NCBI GenBank assembly: GCA_003993805.1
Contig: RSEF01000001.1
Coordinates: 209,344,213 to 209,408,212, forward strand
Direction: 5' to 3'
Origin: Himantopus leucocephalus
Taxonomy: Eukaryota > Chordata > Aves > Charadriiformes > Recurvirostridae
Length of the DNA: 64,000 bases
Shown here: one piece after another, positions 1-11,729 of the stretch
How the letters are laid out: every line of letters starts with the position of its first letter
Position numbering within the stretch: the stretch's first letter is position 1
Notes under the pieces: generated by a model
The model's input: the letters and a program-made list of their open reading frames with translations, nothing else
What the model was told of the DNA's origin: nothing
The model's database searches: none
Translations under genes and position numbers: made by a program

Positions 1-3000
1 CAAATGTTACTGTGCAACAAATGGCGAGGACAAAAAGAGAGGCTCGGTTGTGGCTCCTTTGAAAAAAAACTGCCCTAAGACAGTTTGCATAGATTAACTT
101 AAACAGAGCTGGAAGTAGTTTGCAGTACATTAATGATAAGTCTTAGCATATTCCAATGACCTAAGTTATCACACACAGGAACTGCACCACTATAAATATT
201 TGAAAATCTGAAGTGAAGAACATCCAAATAATTTTGTGTTTTGCCAAGGGACTGGGCCAGACATAGTCTTGTTTCTAATTAGGTCAACAATATTTAAATA
301 AAAAGACTCTATCTAGGCTGACGATATAAAAAATATATATAAAGTAGATGGCATTCTGCTTACTTAAGTGGTTTTACTATAGCAATAACTCATATCCATT
401 TTCTGTGAGAGTTAGAGGCTTGTACATCTATTATGAAGGAGCAAGAGAAAGCAAGGGGAAATGACAGAGCCCACAGCCATTCAAGGAGAAATGAAGGTTT
501 CAAGTATTTACAAATACTTGTCCTGATTCATTGTAATCTACATTAAAGGATACTGACAGATCCCATACCCAAGCTAATGTGAGATGACAGATTGCTCAGA
601 TCAGAACACTGTGAGGGGCCACAGGCTAAATGAGTCAGTGCAGCTTCTCTCCATTTGCATCTTTAAAGTTCTTATTTCCAACATGCACACAAACCAATTT
701 CATACCCCTCGTTTTAGATCCCAATGAGAAACAAGGGAAAATTTCTACCCCCTTCAATAAATTATACTTTTCTTTTACCCAGTTACTAGGTGTTAAAGTT
801 TGCAAAGCTTTTAACTAGTTGTAATGCTTCCCTGGTTGCTGTGTTTTCTAATGTCCCCTAAAAATTGACTTCTCTATGAAAAATAAAGTCAAAACACAAT
901 ACCAAAAAAATTAATTGAAAACAGAGAAAGGTAAAAGTATGAATAGCATAATCAAACTAGTAATTGCTAATTCTTCCTCCCCACCAAAAATGACCACACA
1001 ATTGACTTCTATTTTTTCTTACTCTGTAATTGTTATTTAAAGAATATAAAGCTCCAAGCGTGAGCTGTCCGGCATTCATTTCTATTAAGATCCAGACGCT
1101 GCGTCACTGGTTCTGCTACAAGTCCTCAGTAAAATCCTGAAGGCTGTGTAGCAATTGTAACTTTTGCTGCCTCAACTGCTCAGCTCCTTCAGCATCCAGA
1201 CTCTAGGGTCTGCTGCAGAATTTTTAAACAATTCCTAGCCACAGCGTCAAGACATCTGTTTGTGAGAATCTGCTATGAATGATGCAACAGAATGAAGATT
1301 AAGAGCTTCCTCTTCTCGTTATCTTAATCTTGATGGAAGTCTCTGCTCACTGATTTTACATGTGATAGGAAGAACAAATGCATATCCTGCCCTGGTGGGT
1401 CAAGGTAAAACTGTCCCTGGTGATAAAAAGAGATGAGAATTTCTGCCATTTAAACCAGTGTGTCCTCTACTGCCTGTGAATAATATCTGAGAACTTCCAT
1501 GACGGGTGGTACCAGATATTAATGAATTAATATTTTGTGTGTAAGAAAGTGGAGCAGTAAAAGTATCCAGACTACTAATAAGTTTCATTTATCCTTAAGA
1601 ATTAATCAAAGGGAAAATAATCACAACAATATGGCAGGCAGAATAGACCTCCCTTTTTAATATCAAAAAATGATGACTATATTTCCTACCTCTTTATCCT
1701 TCCCCTCAAAATAAGGCTAAATATTATGCATNAACTATATTTCCTACCTCTTTATCCTTCCCCTCAAAATGAGGCTAAATATTATGGTCACTCTCAGAAC
1801 TTTTCCATGCATAAAACAGCAGGAAGGGAAAAGCTTGCTACTTTTTAATCAAAATACTCTAAAATAAAGGATACTTCTTTAAAATCCTGCCAAACTCCCC
1901 ATATAAGCAACTCTTAAATATCATATTCTACTCAGTCCCTTTCTCAAAATCACATGAAGCCTAAAGGAACCTGAATTTTGTTGTTCACATTTGTGGACAC
2001 CTTCAGCCCATTAACACTTCATCTCCATTAACACTTTTCCTTACCTCTCTGTCAGTCGACACTGATTAAGAGAAGGCATTTCTGAATGCCAAATAAAGGA
2101 CTTCCAAAAACCATCTATAAGCAAAGACCCAGCATTTCCTATGAGCCTAATTTCCATCCATCAGCTTCTCAGCAGACACTTGGTCTCAGAAAACACCTTT
2201 CCGTTCACGTCAGCGTCCCATATGCAAACAGTATGAAGGTTCATTTCATCCTTCCAGATAAAACAGCGCATTCTTTATCAGGGATCTTACTCTCCCTGGT
2301 ACATACTTTATTGGTAAAAGAACAAAACTGATGAAATGACTGATCTGTGTGAGCTAATGCATTTTTGTTTAAACAAATGTACTAAGAATGTTTCCAATCT
2401 TAAGTGTTGCTGCTGAACAATAGCTTTGAATAGATTGCAAATATTTTTACAGTGAAAATAATCACTTGGAAATATTGTCTGAAAACAATAATTAATGAGT
2501 ATTTTGCAGCCTTCCAATGTCAATCTAAGTCCAATCCTGAAGCCTTAAAGAAGAAAATTTACACTCTCATTCATGCTTCTGTGGCTTTGTAACAATTCTC
2601 AATCTAGTTTACTGGGTTATGCTGTCATAAGCAAAATTGACATTATAGAAATATTACTAATATGTATTTCCAAAGTATTCAAGTTCAAAGACCAGCTTCA
2701 CACTTGATGCTCACCATCACCATCATTAGAAGACATCATTATATCTCTGGATTCTTTAGACTGTCTCTAACATTACACTGTGGGCGTGAGTCAGCTACCC
2801 CATCACAAAATCCTGCTGCCCTTTGAGAGTCCCTACACTGCCATCCTGGCTCCAAAAAGACACACTTACACCTGCTGCAAACCTCTGTGTCTATGCTGTT
2901 AGTAGTTAAGTCCTCTCATAGGTCTTGTGTCACATTTGTCAGCCCTGTGCTGGTGTCTTGGATACCTTATGGCTATTTCTACACAAGCACGTAGTATGGA

Positions 3001-6000
3001 TCAATAAGAAGAGCAAAAAGTTGACACTGCCCACACAGCCTAATTCTGAGTTTCTCTTTGGAATAGTCCTAGTCCCGTTCCACAGACTGGGTGCATATTT
3101 GTAGCTGAAAAGATATGCACTCCCCAAGCATCCCTCCGAGTTTAGTATAAGCCAAAGTTCATGTGCTCAGACTGCTTTATTTTACAAACCAAAGCCACAT
3201 CAAGCGGGGACAATAGGGAAATTAATTTTCAAGTCATGCTCTTGATGTCAAAAGCAGTGAGGATTTTGTCCTGCAAATGATGTCAGGTCATAACAGGCAC
3301 TTACGTCTGGAGAACTAAATCAAGATTTGAGGGTAAGATTCAGTTCCAGGTTGAGATATCTGAGTGTAGATATCTACAATGTGAATTAGACTTCTAAATA
3401 TTTTTACTATTACTAGAAGCTCCACTGACTCTAGTGACAAGATACATGGATTAACACGTAAAATAGAAACTCACCTCACATGCAGACACCTTAGCTTTCA
3501 GTTTACAAGCAGCCTCTGGAATGAAAGGTTTTCTTTTCTCCCTGGTCATCCTGATGATCCTCCTGAGTGCCAGCTCGATTATAATTAACCTTTCTGAATA
3601 CAGATGATCAACATTTTCCTATATTCCATATTATGTTTCCTCAGCACTTTATATATCAATACTTCCATAATGCAGGTTGGTATCTGATATATTCTAGGGT
3701 TGCATTTACCTTTGCTGTATAGCACTGTTAGTATAGAGGACACATTCACTACTTTTCTATGAGTCTGGTGCTCAGAGTCCCTCCTGTGTGATATGCTGAT
3801 CTTCTGTGCCAATGAACTGTTTTTTTCATCAGATTTCTAGCATTCTTATTTTGTATCCTGGTCATTATGAAAAATAAGATAATAGTTCAAAGAATCAGTT
3901 CTCTTTCAAAAAAAGAAAAAAATTTTCTCATATCTTCAACCAGTTTCTCAACCATCTTAAATTTCTGTATTAAATCTGTTTAACCAGTCATGTGAATTTC
4001 AGCATGAAAATCATGCTTGAAACCTGTGCAAGATCAAATCTGCATTTATTTTCTCTAGAAAATGTTTCTTCTTATTAAATATTATGACAATTTAGTCTCA
4101 TTCAGTGTACTTTAGTTAATCATGTTGAATTTTACCTCATGTCCATTTGTGGTTGTATCTTAATTATTTTTTCCTAATAATTCCTGCTGAAAATCTTTGT
4201 TGCTACTGTTCTTAAGCCATCGTGCTTATTGACTCCAAGACATCAATGGTCATCTTTTTTTCTCCATGTTATGAGACAGATGAAAACTCTTTTCTACATA
4301 GACACTGAGCTCATGTGCCATTTTTTTCAGAGTGCTTGAATAGAAAACTTCTATCTGCTTTATGTGATTACGATGAGTTTTTCCTATACTTACATAAAAT
4401 AATTTCCAAACTATCACCTTGATGTCTCATCCATCCTTCCTCTATCCATTCACATAGCATCATCCTCTTTCCCTCAGTTTCTAATAAGTTAGTAATTTAC
4501 GGGTTTTTTTCCTGAATTATCCCTAACTCTACCTCAACTCCATTTCTTCTCTCTTTGCCTCCCTTTTATTTATGAAGCTAAAAACACTTTTGCTATGGTA
4601 TTTTCTTATTAAAATATGTAGACATACTACACAGGTGGTCTCTCCATGACTGAGCGATATTGGCAGGGAAGGAGGAGAAGTCTATGTTCCTGCTGCGTGC
4701 AGCAAGTGTTACGCAAATAAATAAAGCATTTCATAACCAGCCTCTGGCTTTTTTCCCAAACACAAAAAAAAGGGAGAACAGATGAATGCTAGGCATTTTA
4801 AGGAAAGTATCAATTTCTGAGCCAAATAATTCACCAGCAAATGTGTTTGCAATTCCTTTGATTGAGCGATTATTCTTTTCCTCATGGATAGCAAGAGCTG
4901 TTAGCTAAATAGAAATGTAGCTGATAATATGTATAAGATTCATTAGATAATCTTCCATATGCATCTAACTTTCTTTTCCTCTGAGCTCAGAATGAAAAAC
5001 AGTTTTGTATCAGGACTTACGCTGTGTATAAGCTTTTATAATTTGTAAACACTGTAGGAGTGTCCTTTCATTTGTCTGATGCTGACAGTATATTGATGAA
5101 AACTATTACTGTTCTGCAAAGGCTATTGTCATACTAATGATACGACGTCTTCAGAGCATTGATCACAGAGCATCTTGATAGGAAAACAAAACTTACACCA
5201 AAAGGAAAGGAAGGAGGTTTACATCCCTGTCAGTTGCTAAAGCAGATTGTTTCTCCAAAGGTGTGACACATCATAACAAAATTTCAGGCCTTCTTATTTG
5301 TTGGAAAAAAACCCAAAGCTCAAAACTCTGATACAGAGGCATTTGCTTAATATGATTACATTTTCTATAAAACTACCTTTAGACAAATAATGTGACTTAA
5401 ATACTCATATATATTTTTTTAGAGCAAGATGGGAGATACATCATCTAATTTCACTGGGGAATTTAAGAGTTGAAATGTCCTTCCTCTGCCCCATTCACCT
5501 TTGAAGCTATTATTTTCTTCTGTCTCTCTGAGAGCAGTGAGTGGTTTCACATCCAAAGTGAATAGGAGTACATTTTTCACTGGAATGAAATTCTGGTTTC
5601 TCCACTGCAATGTTTATAAACCTCAGATAATAAAACACCATTTTTCACAGTCAGTGAATGGGGCGTACAATTCTTTTTCCAGAAAAAAAAGAAAAAGGAT
5701 ATGCAGTCTTATATTAGTGATTTGTGTTGAGCACATTATTGAATCTTAAGCCTTTATTTTAACAAATGAGAATTCTAGTTTAAACCAAAGGTAACTCAGC
5801 TTTGCATGTTAACATACCTAGCCTAGAAAGGGAATTTCTTCCTTTTTTTGGCTGCTGAATAGCCCAACCCAGACCTGTTAATCAGAATGATCAATGTGCC
5901 TTACTCCTGGTTAAATACTTCTCAAAAGCAAACCACAACATTGTACCTTCCTACGATTTCTGATCGTAGCCTCAACAGGGGACTCGCAGCAGGAGTGTTA

Positions 6001-7210
6001 GTCACTGTATTAACAGATAGAAAGCCCTCTCTGGAGACGTACATCTAAAAGTCCCACCATCATTGGGGAACCCACCTACTTAGTTAGAGTCTTCCTTTAA
6101 CACAAACAGAGGTCTTACCTTACTTTCAGAATGCAGGAGAAGCAAGCACTCCTTCATCTCCTCCTCTATTTCTGTGTGATACCTGAAAGCACTTGCTGAG
6201 GATTATCTGCTTTCAGTGTCCATGCCTGTTGGAGGGCTTCCAATCTACATCTCTCATATCCTTTGAGAGAGCCATAACCACTACACAACCTGGGAAAGGG
6301 TATACGACATCTGCAAGCAGGCTTGGCTTCAATGCCATGTGAGAATTGCTGTGTTCCATTTAGGCTTATAATTCCTCTCTTTCAGGAAAGGAGCAATGAT
6401 TATTTACTGCTCTTCCAGGGCTGCAGCTTTAACATATAATAAATTCAGGAGCTTTTGTCATTTTAGAACAGAAAAAATGTGTTAATTTTCACTTCTATGT
6501 AGCATCATGGACTTTATGATTAATACTGTGTAAGCAAAGCCCAAATTTGAAACTCCTCAATGTAAATGGTTGAACAACGTTGCTCATAAGTATGCTTCAG
6601 TGGGGTTACTTACCTAGAGATGTAGTGGAGCTGCAATTGTACAAATGTCAAAGAAAAAAATGAAAGCTGAGCTACAAAAAAGAAGAGATTATTTAAGTCC
6701 CTATGCTACACTGTGTAGTGATGCAATAAATCATATTTTGACCAGATACAATTAATTTTATGTTTTTTCAGGTCCTTTTTTACATTTTACTTCCCATTCT
6801 TCTCAGATTTGATTTTTAAGGTCATTTTGTTCTAAATGGAATAGCCTGTGCTTTATATTGAAATGTGATTTGATAATAATATAGCAGTGAAACTTTAAAG
6901 ACAAATTATGAAGAACCACCTTTTTTACTTTTTACAAAAGGTTCATTAAAATTCACCACTGATAAGTGTCAAAGGATACTAATCCACTGATGCCTCCCTG
7001 AAACTTTTTGAATTAAGGAAGGAGAAGGAATAAAATGGGTTTATTACAACCATTTTGAAACAGGAGAGAATTCAATTATCATCTTCATCATCCCTTGCTA
7101 CAGAGGCAGTAGTCCTTAATCCTATTTATTAGCTCTAAAAGCTATCATTGTGGAAGTTGGCTGTTAGGATGGGAGATATATTTATACACTTATGTATTTA
7201 TCCCTTTCAG
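1..7210 (+). other. Upstream intron of CNTN5 (partial)
   Basis: AT-rich non-coding DNA preceding the Ig5 exon. I looked for the preceding exon, which should encode the B and C strands of Ig5, and did not find it. A false duplication around a single N lies at 1676-1786. Apart from short A- and T-rich tracts I see no recognisable transposon or RNA gene. Confidence 0.7.
1676..1786. other. Assembly duplication around a single N
   Basis: 53 bases at 1676-1728 recur at 1734-1786 with one mismatch, separated by an N at 1732. Best read as two unmerged overlapping contig ends carrying different alleles. Confidence 0.85.
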
Positions 7211-7338
7211 GATAACTATTCTTCCACATGGGAGCCTGAGAATCCTGAATGCTTCCAAGTCTGATGAAGGGCGGTACTTATGCCAAGGTGTAAATGTATT
7301 TGGATCTGCAGAAATCATTGCATCGGTATCTGTTAAAG
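7211..7338 (+). CDS. CNTN5: CNTN5 exon: second half of Ig domain 5
   Basis: This 128-bp exon follows the acceptor tttatccctttcag and ends at AAAG|gtatga. It begins with the last base of a split codon (phase 2 entry) and ends after the first base of the next (phase 1 exit). It encodes [12 protein letters not shown], then the Ig F-strand signature DEGRYLC, then [15 protein letters not shown]. The cysteine in YLC should pair with the B-strand cysteine of Ig5 encoded upstream, outside the window. NAS in ILNASKSD is a possible N-glycosylation site. The human protein as I remember it has LPDGSL and RGENVF where this has LPHGSL and QGVNVF, so this stretch is somewhat diverged. I did not find the preceding Ig5 exon in positions 1-7210. 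Confidence 0.93.
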
Positions 7339-7741
7339 GTATGAAAAAATACTTTGATGATAATGATGATTTCTCTTTACTAATATTTAATTATTGCTTA
7401 GAATCCTCAGCCAACCATACAACAACATTGTACAGGCAGAATAAAAAAGCATTTCCAACAAGCTAGGGGGGCTAACTTCAATCTGGTCAAACACTGTATT
7501 TCTGCATCCGATTGCATACTCCAGCTGTTATATCATAGGTGTATATCAGAAGAATTAGTACATATATTAAATCTCTCAGATTATAAATAATTCTCTCAGT
7601 ACAATCTCCCACTCCGGCCCACACAGAAAGGAGGGGCATCATCAATACAGAAGAATGGAATCTTATGATAGCAAGGACCAGCAGGAAGGAAAGACTTCCA
7701 CAGAAGCCTGCGGTGCCCTTGCAGAATCGCTTCACCACTCT

Positions 7742-7806
7742 AGCTGGAACTGGATGATCTTCAAGGTCCATTCTGACTCTATGCATTCTATGATTCTATG
7801 ATTCTA
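7742..7806 (+). mobile_element. CR1 LINE, 3' terminal fragment
   Basis: The sequence ggaactggatgatcttcaag followed by repeated attctatg units is the conserved 3' untranslated end of CR1 retrotransposons, in plus orientation. CR1 copies are usually truncated at the 5' end, as here. The upstream limit is uncertain. Confidence 0.85.
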
Positions 7807-8169
7807 AAAGAATCAATATCCCTTTTAACGTATTTTAGCTTTGTGAACTCACTTACCCCTACCTCTTTCTGCATGGGAACAAAGCTTAGGATTAAAGTAA
7901 AAGTTGTATCAATACAGATCTAAGGAAAGATAATTCCTTAGAACAGTAATAATAATCAAATCACTGAGTTGCAATTAATTTCTAAATCACATTTTTTTCA
8001 GTTTTCAGCTAAATTCTTGTACGATCATGGCTTTTGTTTTCAGGCTTTCAAGTCTTTTAATTTTTCAAGCTTCTTCCCGTATTTACTACGCATGGAAACA
8101 TCTTTTTTTATTTTAAGTGACAAAACTGAAATTTTCATGCAATCACAAGATTCCAGGTGCTGCAGTCTT

Positions 8170-8209
8170 AAAAAACAAAAAAAACAAAAAAACAAAAAAA
8201 AACCAAAAA
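8170..8209 (+). repeat. A-rich (CAAAAAA)n-like tract
   Basis: About 40 bases of As interrupted by single Cs at intervals of 6-9 bases. It could be a degraded poly(A)-type tail, but no element is recognised upstream. Confidence 0.85.
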
Positions 8210-8507
8210 TAAGTAATAGCTTTTTCTGAGACTAATAAAATTAATTCATTAATCCATCTCAGAAGTCCTATAAATTATTGTTTAGGATCCTGAGTAATGG
8301 CTTCTATGAAACTGGTTGTACCTGCTGTTCCCCACTGTCAGGTCTTAGTGTGCATTATGAATGTATTTCAGTATTTGATGCTATGGATTTGAAACGAATA
8401 GTAAATGTAAGCTCTGAGTAGACTAAACAGAACTCAGTCATATTAATTTGGCCTTACTCTATAACTAGACTTCCATCTAAATGTTCCTAATCCTTCTCTG
8501 TTTCAAG

Positions 8508-8683
8508 AACCTACAAGAATTGAACTGACTCCCAAGAAGATAGAGTTAACTGTTGGAGAAAGCATTGTCCTCAGTTGCAAAGCCCTTCATGACAGCACAC
8601 TAGATGTCACTTTCTATTGGACACTCAATGGGCAGCCAATTGACTTTGAAAAAGAAGGTGGACACTTTGAAAGCATCAAGGCA
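8508..8683 (+). CDS. CNTN5: CNTN5 exon: first half of Ig domain 6
   Basis: This 176-bp exon follows the acceptor ctgtttcaag and ends at GCA|gtaagt, a strong donor. Entry is phase 1 and exit phase 0. The residues [11 protein letters not shown] form the Ig5-Ig6 linker. [14 protein letters not shown] carries the B-strand cysteine and TFYWTLNG the C-strand tryptophan of an Ig fold, followed by [18 protein letters not shown]. Ig6 is the membrane-proximal Ig domain of contactins, next to the FN3 stalk. The exon is intact and close to remembered CNTN5 orthologues. It must be spliced to the next exon (22488-22608) to complete Ig6; together they are 297 bp, a multiple of three. Confidence 0.95.
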
Positions 8684-9582
8684 GTAAGTGACCATGCGTT
8701 TGTCATCTGTGTGCTGCAAACTGATAGAAATTTACCTGCTTTTACATGTCTCCCATTTACCAAATTCTGACTAAATTGAAAGATAACTGATTTCACTGAT
8801 GTTGGAAAGAAATGTTCGGTAGAGGAGGTGCAAACTGCAGGTCACTAGAATTACTTCAAGTAATTTAATCAGGAAGATATTAAAAGCATACTTAAACATG
8901 CTGTTATTAGTGCGGCATCTGATATTTGTGAGGGAACAGAAAGTACTTTGTATCAAATCCCCCTTACACTCTTCTGCTGATTTTAATACAGAAAGGGTGC
9001 TGCTATAAACATTGATGTCTTTCTCACAGATAACATGGCTATTGGAATGTCCTCACCTCCTAAAGTTTTTACTTGCCTAGCATATATTTTAATATCTGAA
9101 TAGCGAGGAGTATACTTTATTTTCAAACTCCCCTGCATGAGGCAGATTCTAGCTGTGCAACCCTTATTTAAGTCAATAAGAATCATATGGAAAAAATATG
9201 CATACCAGTTTCAAATATTACTTCTTGATTCAAAACCAATTTAATATGTTCAAATGGTATGATAAAGTAATTCAAACCTGTTCCATGTAAAATGGTTTGA
9301 ACTTCTCTGAGTAGAAAGAAATCTCTTAATGTGAACCAGTTTGGAAATAGAATCTACAGTCATTTAACTCAATCTTCCCACTAATGAAATGTAAATCAAA
9401 TGTCCATGCTATGTTAACAGAGAAAAATGAAGCTCACAAAGGTCAGGAAATTTTAAAAGTTAATGTATCTCATTTGAGTACAATGTAGCAAAGTTAACTT
9501 TGCATTAAAAATCTTGTCAGCAGCAATCAATACATTCTTCTGCTTGTCTTTATGGAAGTCATACTATATTCACTTTGTGCTA

Positions 9583-9623
9583 TGTTGTGTTTTGTTTTGG
9601 TTTTTTTTTGTTTTGTTTTTTAA
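9583..9623 (+). repeat. T-rich (TTTTG)n-like tract
   Basis: Low-complexity run of T with single or paired G. No associated element is seen. Confidence 0.85.
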
Positions 9624-9813
9624 ATTTGGGTTTACTTCAATAAACTTTTTTAATTGAAAAACATTAGTAAGGTATATATAAGGTGTGAAGGTTCTTAGCA
9701 TACTTATATTCATCTAAGGAAGTCCAATACTCAAAATCCAGCACTAAATATATAGGAAGTAAAACTATCATTCTTTTCTTTTAACTTCAAGGTTAAAACA
9801 TTCTTTTATTTAA

Positions 9814-9903
9814 GGTGTCCCTGCCCATGGCAGGGGGGGTGGAACTAGATATCTTTAAGGTCCCTTCCAACCCAAACCATTCTATGATTCTACAATTCTA
9901 TGA
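9814..9903 (+). mobile_element. CR1 LINE, 3' terminal fragment
   Basis: The motifs ccctgcccatggcagggg, ggaactagat and ttaaggtcccttccaaccc, then attctatgattctacaattc, give the typical CR1 3' end in plus orientation. This severely 5'-truncated copy is about 90 bp long. Confidence 0.93.
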
Positions 9904-11685
9904 AAACATCCTATGATTATAATTTAACTTCAAGTACTTTCCAAAATTTGAAATCTGAAATGTGTTACATGGATCCTTCAGTGCATTTCAGCATCTTCTG
10001 TGCTGAAGGGAATTTTTAATTGCTGGGAAAAATCCCCGGGATAGAAATTTCCAAACTTTGTTCTCTTATCAAAGTAAAGCTAATTTAATGTAATTTCATT
10101 TGTCTTATGAAAACAGGATTTTGTAGATCTTTCAACACGGATTCTTCATTAAGTTCATTTGTACCAGTGAAAGCCTTCAAACTGATAGAAGTAAGGCTCA
10201 TTCAAAGTGAGAACCTGGTAGATGACATACTGGGACTATTTTCAGGCGAACATTCATGCAAAACTCACTGAAATTACTGTTTCTTTTTATTGTCTTGACA
10301 TGACTAAAATCTTGCCAAAACCTAGTAGATTTAACCAGCTATTTTAATATGAGTTTATGACTTCCTTTCTCACTGTTTTGCTAAAGAGTCATACTGCTAC
10401 TTTGCTAAGTGAAAATAGTACTAATCACTCATAACAGAGTCAATGCTCAATACTTTTTTACAAACAGCAAACTTCAACTGATCGGGAAATAAAATCAGGC
10501 TGAAACAAAGGCATTGCATATTTTGCAAAATATTACAAAATTAGATCCTACCTTGCCACTGTTAAACCACGGTTGAAATAATGAGATACTATGCAACTTT
10601 AAAGAAACACCAATACGAAGCATTAGACCACGATATTTTTAGACTGCACTAGCTTCATTTGCCTTTACAATATTGCTTACACGAGAGATGGTCCGGGCAT
10701 GCTTCATTTACTTCTATTCCAAATTCATTTAAATGTCAAGACATTTCTTTTCTGGTTTCACTCTAAAGAGAGAATGGATGAGTAGGCTTGGATCAACCGG
10801 AAGAGGGCTGAAAATACCTATTAACACATTACAGGCAGGATGGGGGGGAAAACACTCCTTTTCAGAACAGAGATACCGAAACATGATCCTGTTAGGACAA
10901 TTCTGACTGAAATTTTCTGAATACTGTTGGAAACATAATATGACACATCCTTCTTCCTCTTTGAAAGTAGTAGTTAAAATATATGTAAATCTCCATTCAC
11001 CAAACGGCACATCTTGATTTTTACATTGTCCCAAAATGTAGACAAATACCAGTTGGGAGACGCAAAACTTGAAAGTAACGATAGTGGTAATACAGCATTT
11101 TTTCTGTGTTTTGGCACAAAAACTCTATACTTCCCATAACTTCTCATTTGTGGAATTTTGTCAATTGTGTTTCAATACCGTTTCTGTTAAACACATAAGC
11201 ATGTGAAACTAATCACAAGGATGAAAATGTATTTCTTTACTTTGTTAAAACCTAAAGCATGACCAGGTACTAGAGGAAAGAAAGATAAAATAAAACTCTT
11301 CTGGTTCTCCTATCATGCAAGCTCCTTTAACCTATCCAGTTTCAAAGGAGTGATACACAATGTGATAAAGACACAGGTTTAAGAATGCAGAAAAAAGGAA
11401 CTTGAAGAAAACTTGAAATCTGATAGAATTCTATCTGTATCCCTTATTTTGCATTTTTAAATGAAATATTTTTTAAAATTACATGAGTTGATCATGAACA
11501 AAATGCTTTTTAATGCAGTACATTGAAGAAAAATAATATCCTTTGTGTGCATGAAGTTATGGAATTATATATCCATTTTGTTTTGCACACACTGATACTT
11601 TATCAGATAAAAAAAATGTTCAGGTTTGTCTGGCTTTTGTTTATTTGTTTGAAAGCCTGACAAATTGAAAATTATTTGAAGGGGT

Positions 11686-11729
11686 ATTGTCAACAACAAA
11701 ACCATTGTCAACAACAAAACCATTGTCAG
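11686..11729 (+). repeat. 18-bp tandem repeat, about 2.4 copies
   Basis: Unit attgtcaacaacaaaacc, exact at 11686-11703 and 11704-11721, with a partial third copy attgtcag. Confidence 0.9.

Larger units (their letters stand above)
7339..8507 (+). other. CNTN5 intron, 1.17 kb
   Basis: Intron splitting the Ig5 and Ig6 exons, from gtatga to tttcaag. It contains a short CR1 3' end (7742-7806) and an A-rich (CAAAAA)n-type tract (8170-8209). Nothing else is recognised. Confidence 0.85.

Noticed and set aside
1..7210. Search for the preceding Ig5 exon
   Set aside because: No segment with an Ig B-strand cysteine and C-strand tryptophan between proper splice sites was found; the exon probably lies upstream of the window.
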